From Ceratopteris richardii (taxonomy: Eukaryota; Streptophyta; Polypodiopsida; Polypodiales; Pteridaceae): DNA of 64,000 nucleotides. This document shows, piece by piece, positions 46,501-58,557 of this stretch. The position numbers and the translations under genes are program-made. The stretch is taken from the NCBI GenBank assembly GCA_020310875.1, contig CM035407.1:71988221-72052220 (forward strand), in the 5' to 3' direction. Within the stretch, counting starts at the first letter, position 1; each line of letters opens with the position of its first letter. The notes under the pieces were generated by a model. The model was given only the letters and a program-made list of their open reading frames with translations. It was not told the origin of the DNA and made no database searches.

Positions 46501-47509
46501 TTGTTGTAGCTTAAGGATCTTAAGAATCAACAAAGGATTGACTTTCATAAATATTGCATTGTCAATTTCTGAGTAAGACAAGATTGACTTTAGGTAACAA
46601 CATGTGGAACTCTTGACACAATTTCTCTTTACACTTTCAACATCATTAATTGAAATCTAGAAAAGCGTGAAAGTATGTATAAATTTTTGTGTTGAATTAA
46701 TTACATGCATTACTATAGGTTTTTTGGTTTTACTTTTGACTACTATATCTCTTCTTAAACGTGTGCGTGACTATATCTGAGTTTGCTCTGCAAACATTAT
46801 TCCTGAATTAAACGTATGATTCATGTTTTAGTAGAGTCCGTATGTATTGGTATTACATATATGTCCTTACGTACTACTTTGCAGAAATTATATCTCTCTA
46901 AGAAACTTCATCACTCGTTCACATATACAATCCGACGTTGAAATGGATTAATTTATAATAGTTATCCTACTCCCAGTTTATAGGTATTATGTTAATATAC
47001 GAGAGAAAAATCATATGCTAATTAGTAAATCGCTATGGTCGAGACATTCTAAACAAAGAAATTTATTACATGAATTGAAATTAACTATTGAAAAGTCCCA
47101 AGTGAAACAATTTGTTACTGTTAAAGTAAACTGAACTTCAAGTTTTTGATATAAATAGTAGCTGTAAAAATCTTAATACAATTCTTTCATTAATTTAATA
47201 GATCAATTTTTGTGAATATATATCTCATTCAATTTGCATGTAGAAACAAAGTCTTCAATCATGAAATTGATATTGAACTAGTAGTTGCTCTTTTAGTTGA
47301 ATTAGGATTCTTTAATACAAACGGTGATCAAACACGAACTGGTAAGACATAAGAAAGAGATGTTATCCTATTTGAATGAGACTTTGGATTTGTTTCTATT
47401 TAATATTTCTCTTTGTGTGTATCATCATACCTGAGCTTGCGCCAAGCACCCCGCGTGCGTCATAATTTCGACGGTTGGCTTGATCCACCAGTCGTTGCTT
47501 TCACGCCTA
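43575..47509 (+). repeat. Left long terminal repeat of E
   Basis: AT-rich, 3935 bp, no large ORF. It contains a conserved exon-like open stretch at about 44200-44545. The first about 1.5 kb also recurs at 62484-64000 with far fewer differences than the right LTR shows. Confidence 0.88.
44201..44545 (+). other. Exon-like open stretch inside the E repeat
   Basis: A pyrimidine-rich run ending TTTCTGGCAG at 44200 resembles a 3' splice site. It is followed by an almost open frame: RRGLGEEGGQVHHRYLAEIR, then an ATG at 44354 and 63 codons rich in Arg/Glu/Trp (RYKGWWQFIAKKSEMTEHW, DRSALHIWFSDN). The corresponding 63-codon frame is intact in all three copies (51213-51404, 63263-63454). The protein is unrecognised. 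It may be a captured exon or coding-like chance in a repeat. Confidence 0.35.
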
Positions 47510-47514
47510 AATAT

Positions 47515-47528
47515 TGGTGAACCCGAGG
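47515..47528 (+). promoter_or_regulatory. Possible primer-binding site of E
   Basis: TGGTGAACCCGAGG begins with the TGG expected opposite a tRNA CCA end and lies 5 bases inside the left repeat. I cannot name the tRNA. Confidence 0.5.
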
Positions 47529-47617
47529 TGATTAACGGCATTGCGACTCAGGTACATCGGACGGGAAACAAATTCCAGGTATTTATACTTGAATTCTTCT
47601 TGCGTGCACATAGTTTA

Positions 47618-48898
47618 ATGAAAATGAAATCTAATGTAGAAAACCTTCTGCATGATATGGAATCCCGATTAGTTTCCTCTATAGATATAAAGCTTAATTC
47701 TAAGTTTGAGTCCTTAAACTCGTTTCTTTCAATCTTAACTACAGTAGTATCTGATTTTAATGCAAATCTTAAATCAATAGATACTCAATTTGATCACGAG
47801 TTTAGGAATTTAGAAGGAATTCTTCATTATGAACTGTCAAATTTGAATGAGCATATGGAAACATTAGCAAATCATGTAAAAGAAATTTCAGCATTCAAAA
47901 CTACTGGTCATGACATTGCAAATTTAAAAGAGAACATTGAAAGGTTAAACAATCAAATACATGAAAGTGCTATATGTGAATGCAAAGATAGATATCAAGT
48001 ACGAGTTCAAAGTAGATCTATGTCTTCTATTGACCAAAACCTTTTATCCGATCATAGCAGAGTTGCTCCTAGGCCTTTATATCAAAGACCAAAGAGAACT
48101 GTAAGATGTTTCTGGTGTGACCAACTAGGTCATACTTATGGGAATTGTATGGCCTATGAGAAAGCATGTAGCCAACAATTGGTACTAGAAAGTGAACAGA
48201 AAATATGTGATTATCAAACACAATTACCTTTGAGATTAAACTTAGGTAGAGGGGGGATGATAGACTATTTTGATCAAACAAAATTGAGTCCTAAAACCAA
48301 ACTTCAAAAACAATGGAAACCTAAGAATCATAATGAGAAAAGTAATGTATGTCAATTACATTCTATGAACACCAAGATTGTGACTAAATGTGAATGCTTA
48401 TATAATGATCAAACCTTTCTTAAACCTAAATCTATGAGTAACATTGATATTCAAACTACATTTAAGGAACAAGATACATTGAAAAAGTTTAAGAAAGAAG
48501 AAGATGTAAGGATAAAAGATGATGAAAATGAACAATCAATTGATGGAAATAAAGACATACATGAGGTTAAAACAGAACCTAAAGTCATAGAAAATGACAA
48601 TAAATGTGACAAAAATAAAAATGATGAAAGAATAGTACAAATATATGAAAATCTTCAAATACAATTAGAACATGATAAGAATATGGGAAAATGGATACAA
48701 GAAGCCATATGGAAGATTGATAACAATACCAAAAACTCATCTAAAGTTAAGAAAAGGAGAAGAATTTTAGAGAATAGTTTTATTGTGATGGAATTGTTTA
48801 TTGAAGATAAAACTTTTCAAGTTTTGATATTGCTTGCTGCATATATGCCTGTTTTCCTAAAGAAGATGAACATATACCTAAATTATTTTGTTTTATGA
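47618..48898 (+). CDS. Gag-like zinc-knuckle protein of element E
   Basis: A frame of 426 codons from the first ATG at 47618; the frame is open further upstream, but only with a TTG start. Residues 1-120 are predicted coiled coil (VENLLHDMESRLVSSIDIKL, ENIERLNNQIHES). A CCHC knuckle CFWCDQLGHTYGNC occupies residues 164-177, preceded by a basic stretch (PLYQRPKRTVR). The rest is Lys/Asp/Glu/Asn-rich. The C-terminus (FIVMELFIEDKTFQVLI) resembles the strand leading into a retropepsin, but no DTG/DSG motif follows. A CCHC nucleic-acid-binding protein with a coiled coil is what a gag would provide for packaging by partner enzymes. No standard gag helical domain is evident, so the label is by architecture. 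Confidence 0.65.
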   Translation: MKMKSNVENLLHDMESRLVSSIDIKLNSKFESLNSFLSILTTVVSDFNANLKSIDTQFDHEFRNLEGILHYELSNLNEHMETLANHVKEISAFKTTGHDIANLKENIERLNNQIHESAICECKDRYQVRVQSRSMSSIDQNLLSDHSRVAPRPLYQRPKRTVRCFWCDQLGHTYGNCMAYEKACSQQLVLESEQKICDYQTQLPLRLNLGRGGMIDYFDQTKLSPKTKLQKQWKPKNHNEKSNVCQLHSMNTKIVTKCECLYNDQTFLKPKSMSNIDIQTTFKEQDTLKKFKKEEDVRIKDDENEQSIDGNKDIHEVKTEPKVIENDNKCDKNKNDERIVQIYENLQIQLEHDKNMGKWIQEAIWKIDNNTKNSSKVKKRRRILENSFIVMELFIEDKTFQVLILLAAYMPVFLKKMNIYLNYFVL

Positions 48899-50434
48899 AG
48901 TTTTTTATGCTTGGAAAAGCTAGTTAAAAGCTTATGATAAAGTTTTGCATTATGAGTTGCTTAACCAATTAAAGAATACTAAAATATGAAAAAAAAAAAG
49001 AAAAAATCTATTATGATAAACAATTATGAAGAACATTATTATAATGAAATGATGAATATTTTGAACAAAATGATTTTTGTTACAACAATTATGATGGTAT
49101 ACTTTTAAAAGAAAGAATTATACATTATATAAATATGATCATGATAAAATATGATTCAATATGATGATGATTATATTATACTATGAACATTATGATTTTT
49201 CCTAAAAAATTATGAACTTTGTTACATAGATTGAGAAACCTAATGTGAAACTTATGATTGCATTATATAGGTTGAAAAACCTAATGTGAAATTTATGAAT
49301 TTATGATAATGAACTTTTTATGATGAAATTTGTGCCATGATGAAGATGAATCTGATAGAATATATGAATTTCTAATGAAGATTACTTGTTTTGTAGCTTC
49401 TACTTTATGATTTCTTACAGGTTCTGAAGATGAATAGATCAAAGCAATTGAAGATTTTATGCCAAAAGTTCTGATGAACTTAAAGAGAGCTGAAGATGGA
49501 GTCAATATAGATCAGGTGAAAAAGTTCTAAACCTGATTTATGTTTTAATTTATTATGAAAGTTCATGCATTATCATAATTAGATATGTACATTCTTCAGA
49601 TAGGTTAAGAAACTTCTTAAAATTATGAAAAGTAGAATTTACACTGAAGTAGGAACGTGCTTGAAGAGAAGATAGGGATTGCAGACCTATGGCTGTCATA
49701 TGAATAGTTGACGGAACCCTTAACTTGCAACTCCTAGTAGAAGTAGGCTTGTTTTATATAGGTAAGCTTCCTTAAATCTGACCCATTTTACTAAAGAGAT
49801 CCTAGTTCCCGCTTTAGCTTACCTCTAGATCCTTTGCTCTGATTAGGGGTTAAGCCTTTCCCCTTCATCAAAAAAGTTGCGAAGAAAGATTGAAAGCAGT
49901 ACATTAATGGTTGCTGCATATGAAAAGAGAAAAAAAAATGACAAAAAGAAAAATTATGATGAAAAAAGAGATGAAAGAAAAATCAAATGATTTCAATGAA
50001 TCAGTTGTGGTCTTGAAATCACTTCTGAATTGAAAAGCGGGCTATATAAGGTGGATGTATGCTAGAGGGGAATTAGTTTTTTGTATCTTAATGGTAAGTG
50101 GCTAGGAGATGAGGATAGAAGGCCTATATAACATATGCTTTACTTATGAACAGAGTTAATAGAAGAGTTAGTACGAACACTATTTGAATGACTTCTGTAG
50201 TTTCTTTCTAAAACCTGTTTTCCAACTCATGCATTGATCGAAAAGGTTGAAATTCAAGCTTACATAATTTTATAAATTTTCTTTGCTATCAAAAGATGTA
50301 CTAATGATAGAAGCATTTTTTTATAGACTAATTGCATTTGAGTCATGAATAATTTTCAAAAGAAGTTGATATTCCCTTCTCTGATCTGCAGGTTTGGCCC
50401 ATCGAGGACGATATGCAGGTTTAGTGGGGGCGGA
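48899..50434 (+). other. Interior of E without genes
   Basis: About 1.5 kb of AT-rich DNA with A-rich runs (48980-49010, 49925-49975) and repeated ATTATGA-type words. No coding signal. It ends in the purine-rich AGTGGGGGCGGA (50423-50434), a likely polypurine tract for E. Confidence 0.6.
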
Positions 50435-53400
50435 TGTCGGAAAGATTTCCTCACTTGAATTTATATATAAATAAACAAAAACATTTTGAGTAGTTGATAT
50501 CTCTCTCACATATTTTTAATGCACTAATCTTTTCTCTTGGATACCTGCAGGAAAAAGATGAACATATATTCAGAATGGAGGATTAATTGATACTTTAATT
50601 TAGCTTTTCACTTTATTAAGAATGTGTATATGATCATAACCTTACAAATAATTAAGCGAATGAAGATTTTCTTTATCTCTAAATTAATAATGGGTTATTA
50701 TATTGATTTTATAAAATAAAATATATGATTTGATTGTTATGTTATGTTATGTTAATATATGTTAGTTAAATTATTTTAACATCTAAAGTATTTAAAATAC
50801 TATATATATTTACTTAATTTAAATTAATATTTTAAATAACAATCAAATTTAGATAGGTACGTTTAAAAGTAGGTTAGTTTTAGTTAACTTTCACATATGT
50901 AAAGGGATGTGTTAGTTGTTTTTTAGTTGCATGAAAAACTACTAAGATAACTAAAGTAAGTTTGTTAAGTTTTAAAAATGCATGCTCACGCGTGCTCTTA
51001 TACAAATCTATTTAAGTGTGTATGTTATGAGTTAAAAAAAAATATATTTTTTTTGGCAGTCCATTTCATGTTTTGTTTCGGGCAGACATGATCTGAGGAG
51101 GGGCCTAGGAGAGGAAGGAGGCCAATTACATCATCGATATCTGGCAGAAATCAGATAGAACGAGGAGGCGTTTACGGATCTGTTGCATTTTTAGAGATAG
51201 CAATCATCAGATGTGCGCTGTAGACAAGATTGGATGACTAAAGAAAGAAGGGAGGCCCACGATAGATATAAGGGATGGTGGCAATTCATAGCAAAAAAAA
51301 GCGAGATGACTGAACATTGGAAGCTCTCTGGAGGAATAGATGACCAAGGGAAGATCTCACGCACGGACGGCTCTGCTCTTCATATTTGGTTTTCTGATAA
51401 CTGAATGTTTGAGTCCTAATCCTAATTTGGTTCGTAGACTTGAGTTCGATTGTTAATCGACTGTTGACTTTGTTTCTCTGCTGTTGTGAAACTCTCACTT
51501 TATTGGTTATCTCTCATAATTTGAAATCATTGAAGAGTACAAGATCAGATCCTCTGACGATTCTGAAGAATGAACGATGTAAGCTTTTTTATTAGACTAT
51601 GCTGAAGTTGCGCACGATGTTAATGATTTACTTTTGATGGATATGAAACGAATGATGAGCTAATCTAACGAGCACAATTGCGAAGTTATTTATGTTTGAA
51701 TGATCAATGAATCATGCTTTGTTTCACTCTAATATGACAGTGATGATTCAGTTTTGGTGAATGATTAGAAGGACAGGAGCCGCACCATCGTGAAGGAACC
51801 AGAATTCACAGCCTGCAAGAAAGGAATTGTTTCATGCTTCTGAAAGAGAGAAAGGATTGACGATCTGATTGATTCGCTAAGCATCAGAGCTATGCCTATC
51901 TTTAGTGGTGATGAATTAGCAAATGATTTGTGTGCAACAGTTCACTAGTGTTACTGGAGTAGGCTTGCGCTAACATAGATCAGACGTGCTTTTTATTATG
52001 ATGATGTATATGTTTTTGCTACGTTTTCAATGCAAACTGATACAAAGAGAAGTCATTGATAATATTAAGTTTTTGTCTTTTTTCTTATGATTTCATCACC
52101 GAGTCTAAAGCGATTTGTGGGAGGCATATACGAGATCTTAAAGTGGATGCTAATGATCAGAATTGGGCGCTGAAGGAATAATCCAAAAAGAAAAAGAAAA
52201 CGGCTCTGATGAAGATGGGAAAAAGATTGACCAGATAAGTTCAATAGAATCTATATGTTTCCCTTTTTCTCACTGTGCCTCTCATAGATGAAAACCTCAG
52301 GTATTTGGATGTATCTCTAATAGATGCTCATTCGAATGGAATGTAGATCAAGCTCAGAAGAACATGGTTTTACTTATAGCTAATTAAAAATTGTTGTCTG
52401 TGATATGATTTACTAAGAATGCACATAGTTTACTAGGTGAACTTGTTAGTTATAATTATTAATATCGTCGTTATCATCTGCAAACCTCTAACAACGATAG
52501 ATATTAAATGTTTTTTGGAATTTGTGCATTAGTCTGATCCACTAACAACACTGGTAGCCGAATGTTTCCTTCCAGTTGATACACAAGTTACTCTCAGGTG
52601 TAGAATATGTGAAATCTCTTCGTAAAACTGGACGCACTAGGAGAAGCATGCTTCGTACAAAGTCTGTCTACTAGTCATATCATTCTCTATCACCTTATTC
52701 ACGAATGATACGAAATCACTGATGACTACAATAGAAGAAAGAGTTTTTTGAGATCTATTATGCTTTGTCTTGATGTGTGATTAACATTAATCAAATGATG
52801 GTTTTCTGTGATGTTCTGAATACTAACCACCATGGTTGAGATCTCGTTTTTCATTTTTGTAAGTCCAGACCACCTGAATTTGTGCATGAACAAATAGTGG
52901 AAGTTGAATTGCTGCTATTCTCCTGGATGTGTTCCATCAATTCTTTTCTTCTATTCCGACTCAAGCAAACATTGATGAAGAGCAAGTATAGACAATGACA
53001 ATAGAACGCGCAAAGGATTTAGCAATCTCTCCGATGCCTGATACATAGAGCTCTAGAAGCACCTCAGATATCCAACATATGGTCTGTATGTGATGAACTT
53101 TATTATTTTTTTTGATAATGCACTAAATTACCTTCGCTTAGATCAAAACTGAATTACACTAATGAAACTCATTGCTACTTGTTTATTTTTGTCATCCAAC
53201 AACCTAAATATAATGAAATTACTATATTAAAAGTAAGAGAACTCAATGCAGGTGGACGGTACCGGAATCCTCTTCAGAAAAAGGAATCGAATTACTGTCT
53301 TTCTTGTGATAAATTTGAGTCCAACGACCGCGACACTGTTTTGATTCTTTACAGAAGTATTGTTGTAGCTTAAGGATCTTAAGAATCAACAAAGGATTGA

Positions 53401-54366
53401 CTTTCATAAATATTGCATTGTCAATTTTTGAGTAAGACAAGATTGACTTTAGGTAACAACATGTGGAACTCTTGACACAATTTTTGTTTACACTTTCAAC
53501 ATCATTAATTGAAATCTAAAAAAGCGTGAAAGTATGTATAAATTTTTGTGTTGAATTAATTACATGCATTACTATAGGTTTTTTGGTTTTACTTTTGACT
53601 ATTATATCTCTTCTTAAACGTGTGCGTGACTATATCTGAGTTTGTTCTACAAACATTATTCCTGAATTAAACGTATGATTCATGTTTTAGTAGAGTCCGT
53701 ATGTATTGGTATTACATATATGTCCTTACGTACTACTTTGCAGAAATTATATCTCTCTAAGAAACTTCATCACTCGTTCACATATTCAATCCGACGTTGA
53801 AATGGATTAATTTATAATAGTTATCCTACTCCCAGTTCATAAGCATTATGTTAGTATACGAGAGAAAAATCATATGCTAATTAGTAAATCGCTATGGTCG
53901 ATACATTCTAAACAAAGAAATTTATTACATGAATTGAAATTAACTATTGAAAAGTCCCAAGTGAAACAATTTGTTACTGTTAAAGTAAACTGAACTTCAA
54001 GTTTTTGATATAAATAGTAGCTCGAAAAATCTTAATACAATTCTTTCATTAATTTAATAGATCAATTTTCGTGAATATATATCTCATTCAATTCGCATGT
54101 AGAAACAAAGTCTTCAATCATTAAATTGATATTGAACTAGTAGTTGCTCTTTTAGTTGAATTAGAATTGTTTAATACAAATGGTGATCAAACACGAACTG
54201 GTAAGACATAAGAAAGAGATGTTATCCTATTTGAATGACTTTGGATTTGTTTCTATTTAATATTTCTCTTTGTGTGTATCATCATACCTGAGCTTGCGCC
54301 AAGCACCCCACGTGCGTCGTAATTTTGACGGTTGGCTCGATCCACCAGCGGTTGCTTTCACGCCTA
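50435..54366 (+). repeat. Right long terminal repeat of E
   Basis: Partner of 43575-47509. Followed by CAGCATGG, which does not repeat the bases in front of the left copy (GGCGT). Confidence 0.88.
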
Positions 54367-54486
54367 CAGCATGGATGTCACTCTAGCACAATGGTGAGTA
54401 CCAACGTGAGGAGATACACCTCATAAATGTCAATCCGTGGAGACGTGAGGACCGGTATGAAGACCGTGAGCAAGTGATGGCACAAG
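54367..54486 (-). repeat. Fragment similar to the Gypsy D LTR
   Basis: TGTCAATCCGTGGAGACGTG and the following about 40 bases match the start of the D LTR with a few differences, so this is a related but distinct LTR cut short. It joins the Copia B' integrase region at about 54487 within a shared (C)AAGTGTGG-like word. The first 60 bases are only weakly D-like. Confidence 0.6.
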
Positions 54487-56600
54487 TGTGGCAGTAGATA
54501 CACTCTCTGCCCAAAGATAATTTGGCAATTTCTTTTCATTTAGCATAGACCTAGCTGTCTCTACAATGAGTCTATTTCTCCTTTCTGCTACCCCATTTTG
54601 TTCACGTGAGTACCTTGTAGTAATCTCCCTCTTGATGCCTCTTTCCTTGCAAGAAATCTTCAAAATCATTGGAGAAGTATTCTCCACCACCATCTGACCG
54701 TTAGCTTCTTCAAATGTCTACCTGTTTGATTTTCAACTAATGCAAGATACCTCTTGAAACAATTAAATACTTCATCTTTATGTTTCATGAAGTATAAGAC
54801 AGTCCACCTGCTATAGTCATCAATGAATGACACATAGTACCTTGATCCAGATATGGATGGCTCCTTGCTAGGTCCCCAAACATCTGTATGCACCAATTCC
54901 AGATAATCTTCATGCATAAAACCTTTCTTGGTATAAGGCAATCTGTGTGACTTACCAAATTGACAAGCCCCACACTTGTATATCATGTGTTGCTTGGATA
55001 CATTAGGTATCCCAAGCACACATTGATCCCTACTTATTTGTTTTATGGTCCTCTCTCCAATGTGACCTAATCTCTTGTGCCAAATCTCCAATTCTGATAG
55101 GGTTTGATCTTTATAGTTGTACAAAGCAATATTCTTAGTGTCTTCAAGTTCAAAGGTAAACAATCTATCTGATTTTTCTCCCTTGGATATCCTTCTGAAT
55201 CCATGTCTTGGATCCTCCACATATGCACCATGTTGAGTGAACCTGACCTGTAGACCTTTTTCCACAATCTGACCTACACTCATCAGATTCTTGGTGATTG
55301 TTGGAACATACAATACTCTGCTCAATAGATTCTGATTACCATCACTAGTTTTGACATTGCCTACTTTAACAACTGAATGTTTAGTGTCATCACCTGTCTG
55401 CACTTGATGCTTGCCTTTGGGTTCTTCCAAATCAGAAAGTAATGCAACATTTCCAGCTACATGATTAGAGCAACCTGAATCAATATAGAATAAGTGATCA
55501 TCATTGATACCTGACTTAGAAGTCATATTCATGATCAATAGGGAGTCATCTTGCTCCTCTGCATAATTGTTGTAGTCTTTCCTATTCCTGTATCCACCTT
55601 GATAGTTGCCATTGTGATTGTAGTTGTTGTTATAATTATTGTTGTAGCCATGGTAGCCTTGAGATTGGTTGAATCTGCCTCTGCCTTGAAAGTATCCTCC
55701 TCTTTGGTGACCTCTTCCTCTTTGGTTCTTGTAGTTTTTGTAGCATTCATCTGTGGTATGGTTAGACAAGCCACAAATATTGCATGGAGATTGGTTGTAG
55801 GGTCTCCCCCTACCTGACTTACCTCCTCTGCCTCTTCCTCTTGAAGATCTACCTCTCCCTGCATAGTTTGCTTGGGAGGTAGAGCCTTCTTCATCAACCT
55901 TTTTGTTTTTACCCTTGTCTTTAGTCTTCTTATCAGTATATAGGGCAGAGGGATTGTTACCTTTTGATTGCTCTCCATTCTTTGTAAGCTTTGCTTCATG
56001 TGTGAGGAGTTGTCCAATCAGAGTTGTTAAATCAGGTGCTTGGATGTCCATGTATAAGTCCATTGCTGTGGTAAAGCTCTCCCACTTGTCATCTGCCTTT
56101 AGTCCATTGATTACTTGTCTAACTATTTGCTCTTCCTCAATCTCTTCTCCAACACTTGCAAGTTGGTCTGCAATGTCCTTGACTTTGGTAACAAAATCTG
56201 AGACTGATTGCTTTGATTGCTTCCTAAGAGTTGTAAACTCAACCCATAGCTGATTCTTTCTGGCCCTTGTGCTTGATGAAAAGTAAGTTGACAAGGTTTC
56301 CCAAGTCTCTTGGGAAGTTTTGCAATTCCTTATATGTGGTAGAAGGAAATCAGAAATAGAGTTTAGAAGATATGACCTTGCCAAAGCATCTTTTGCACAC
56401 CATTGATTGAGTCTCTCTTGCTCTTCCTTGGTGGGTAGGCCTCTAGCTTTAAATGAGGGCAATTCCTCATCTCCTGATATGAATCCATAGAAGCTCCTTC
56501 CTTGTAGATAGGTCTTCATCCTTAGAGACCAAGCTTGATAATTGTTCCTGTCTAATTTGTCAATGAAGGAAGGGAAACCATCACCCATGTTACCTTATAT

Positions 56601-56612
56601 GCTCTGATACCA
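56601..56612 (-). promoter_or_regulatory. Primer-binding site of Copia B'
   Basis: The minus-strand reading TGGTATCAGAGC is the canonical Copia site, one base inside the LTR. Confidence 0.9.
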
Positions 56613-56613
56613 C

Positions 56614-57746
56614 TGTTGGGAGTGATGATTGGATGCACTCAAGAAATGAGTTGATGCTGCAAAACCTGCTTCACACCTGCCCTTCTTTGACTCCAGATAT
56701 GCTTAGTATACTTGCTTAGCTTCCAAATGACACCAAAATATGCTATATGTACTTTGGAAATGAGTTGAGTAATGATTAGATCAAAACAGACTACTTGTGA
56801 CTTCAAGAATCCTGAAAAACTTGCTATTTTGGTATTGACACCTGCTCAGAGTTATGCTCAGTGTGACCAGCACACTTAAAATTGATCTAATTGCTTTTGG
56901 ACATAATCAATTAGCTTAACAAGCTTTCATTTGCAAGTGGAATGAGAGGAAATGACAAACTACACTCTGAGAAATCAATTTAGCAAACTTAGGAACATCC
57001 CCGACATTTTAGGAACTGTACAGAGAAATACCAGAGATCACTTCGAGCGTAATTTCTCCCAGATGGTTGATTCAATGACCTTCAAATTTTGTAGGCATAT
57101 AGTATGCTTCAAGCTTGTTCCAATGTGCTTGGAATCATCCAATTTGGTTCAGTAGATCTTGAGATATGCCTCTTGGAAGTTGACAGAGTTGAAGAGTACA
57201 CTCAGAGAATAACAGAGATGATAAATATGAGTATATGTATTAGATCTATTGATTGTACATTCCCATTGGCATAGAATGTAATGCCCAATGGTACTCAGAG
57301 GTGTAGGCAATAGTGTAGCACTCACACACTCAAATATTGATGCAAGATTGCCTCGGGATCTGAGCTAAGTGGACAAGCTAACCCGTGACTTTTCTTCTTC
57401 ACTTATATATGGTTCTAGTGAGGATTTGAATTTGAACTCTAATTCAAATCTCCTAGAATCTTGTACCTAAAAGTTGACTGAGATATTCTCTCAATCATTC
57501 ACCCACTCAATCAATCAAATGTTCCACGACTTTCTCAAGTAGGTGTGATTACAAGATATTCCCAAGTCACAATGACTTTTACAAAGAGTAAAAAGTTAGA
57601 ACACATAAGCATGAGTTCCTATGGCTCATTCTTCAAGTGATATCTTCATGAATTAACCCAAGCTAGGCTTTGCAAGGTCCAAGCTTTATGTTGAGTCTTC
57701 AAGGTTGATATCCAAGCCAAGTGTTAAGGCTTGAATTACACCAACA
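56614..57746 (-). repeat. 5' LTR of Copia B'
   Basis: TGTTGGGAGTG...TACACCAACA, 1133 bp, similar in plan to the B LTRs. Minus-strand TATA-like CATATATAAGT near 57400-57411. Confidence 0.88.
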
Positions 57747-58550
57747 ATTAGCCTCCCAAGATCAACTATAAATACATGGTACTCTTAGTCGTGGTTATGT
57801 GAAGACGTCCAAGAGCTGAGCTTTATGCCATATCAAGGTGTGATTCCAAGGCACACATATGTATCAGTAAGTCCATTGTATTGTACAATCAATATACTTT
57901 CATTTTCATGATCATTTGAGTTCATATTTCCATGTTCTTGTGAAGTGTACTACTCACTGCCATATCTCTCAGTTTTCTCAGTCAGATTGCAAAGATGGTT
58001 TCTCTGAGCGTGGTGCATCATTTTCAGTGATTTAATTTGGTAAAGTTAGCTCTACAGTCTACTATATGCTCACCAATTTTCATTTCATTTGGGGGTTTCA
58101 ATCTTCAGTTATGTTCAGTTGAAGTCAACCCTGTCTGTTCATTTTCACTTCTCTGTCAGGTACCCGACTTTTTTACTCATCTTGTAAGAGCTGTTTCTCA
58201 GTGTGTACTTACCCAAATTCAATGATTTAAAGCTTTTTTGATTCAGCTTACGGTCTAATATAAGCATACAAAATTTCATAATGATTGGATTCTTAAATCT
58301 GGAGTTATGTTCATTTTTATGCTCACTAGTCTCATTACTGTAGCAGCCCGTGAAAATCGGGATGATGTCATCACTTGTTTAAACATCATTCTCAGTGTGT
58401 GGTTCATTATTTTTGATGAGATTACTCTTGAAATTTAGATCTTTAAGTTAGTTAGACTTCCCCAAGAGGAATTAAGCTAATTGCTACTGTGCTCAGAGAA
58501 TTATGCAAAACATTGGACATGTGTATGAACCAAAATAGCAAGTTCTTCAC
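57747..58550. other. Unassigned DNA right of Copia B'
   Basis: AT-rich, no convincing gene. A TATA-like ACTATAAATAC lies near 57764-57774 and the style of the following sequence resembles an LTR R/U5 region on the plus strand, but no partner repeat is present to prove it. Confidence 0.35.
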
Positions 58551-58557
58551 CTCTGAG

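Larger units (their letters stand above)
43575..54366 (+). mobile_element. Element E: gag-only LTR element with 3.9-kb terminal repeats
   Basis: Direct repeats of 3935 bp (43575-47509) and 3932 bp (50435-54366), about 97-98% alike by eye, flank a 2925-bp interior. The interior has a primer-site-like TGGTGAACCCGAGG at 47515-47528, one zinc-knuckle ORF, about 1.5 kb of AT-rich DNA without genes, and a polypurine-like AGTGGGGGCGGA directly before the right repeat. No protease active site, RT, RNase H or integrase is seen. Long LTRs with a gag-only or empty interior match the plant classes called LARD and TR-GAG, which depend on partner elements for polymerase. The ends read TGTCGG...CGCCTA rather than ending in CA, and no matching target duplication is found. 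Confidence 0.82.
54487..57746 (-). mobile_element. Copia B', truncated relative of B
   Basis: 5' LTR (56614-57746), canonical primer site, then gag from 56588 (MGDGFPSFIDKLDRNN), CCHC knuckle CNICGLSNHTTDEC near 55755-55795, protease (FYIDSGCSNHV), the integrase zinc region (WHKRLGHIGERT, KCGACQFGKSH) and the integrase core as far as about 54490. RT, RNase H and the 3' LTR are missing because the copy is cut at 54487. The retained coding part is better preserved than in B. Its LTR is longer than B's and clearly diverged, so B and B' are separate members of one family. Confidence 0.9.

Noticed and set aside
46320-46514. 64-codon frame within the left E repeat, also at 53179
   Set aside because: Conserved only because the two terminal repeats are alike; no start context, splice signal or protein resemblance.
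47480-47617. Upstream extension of the E gag-like frame by 46 codons
   Set aside because: It would need a TTG start and overlaps the end of the left terminal repeat. The first ATG at 47618 is the sensible plant start.
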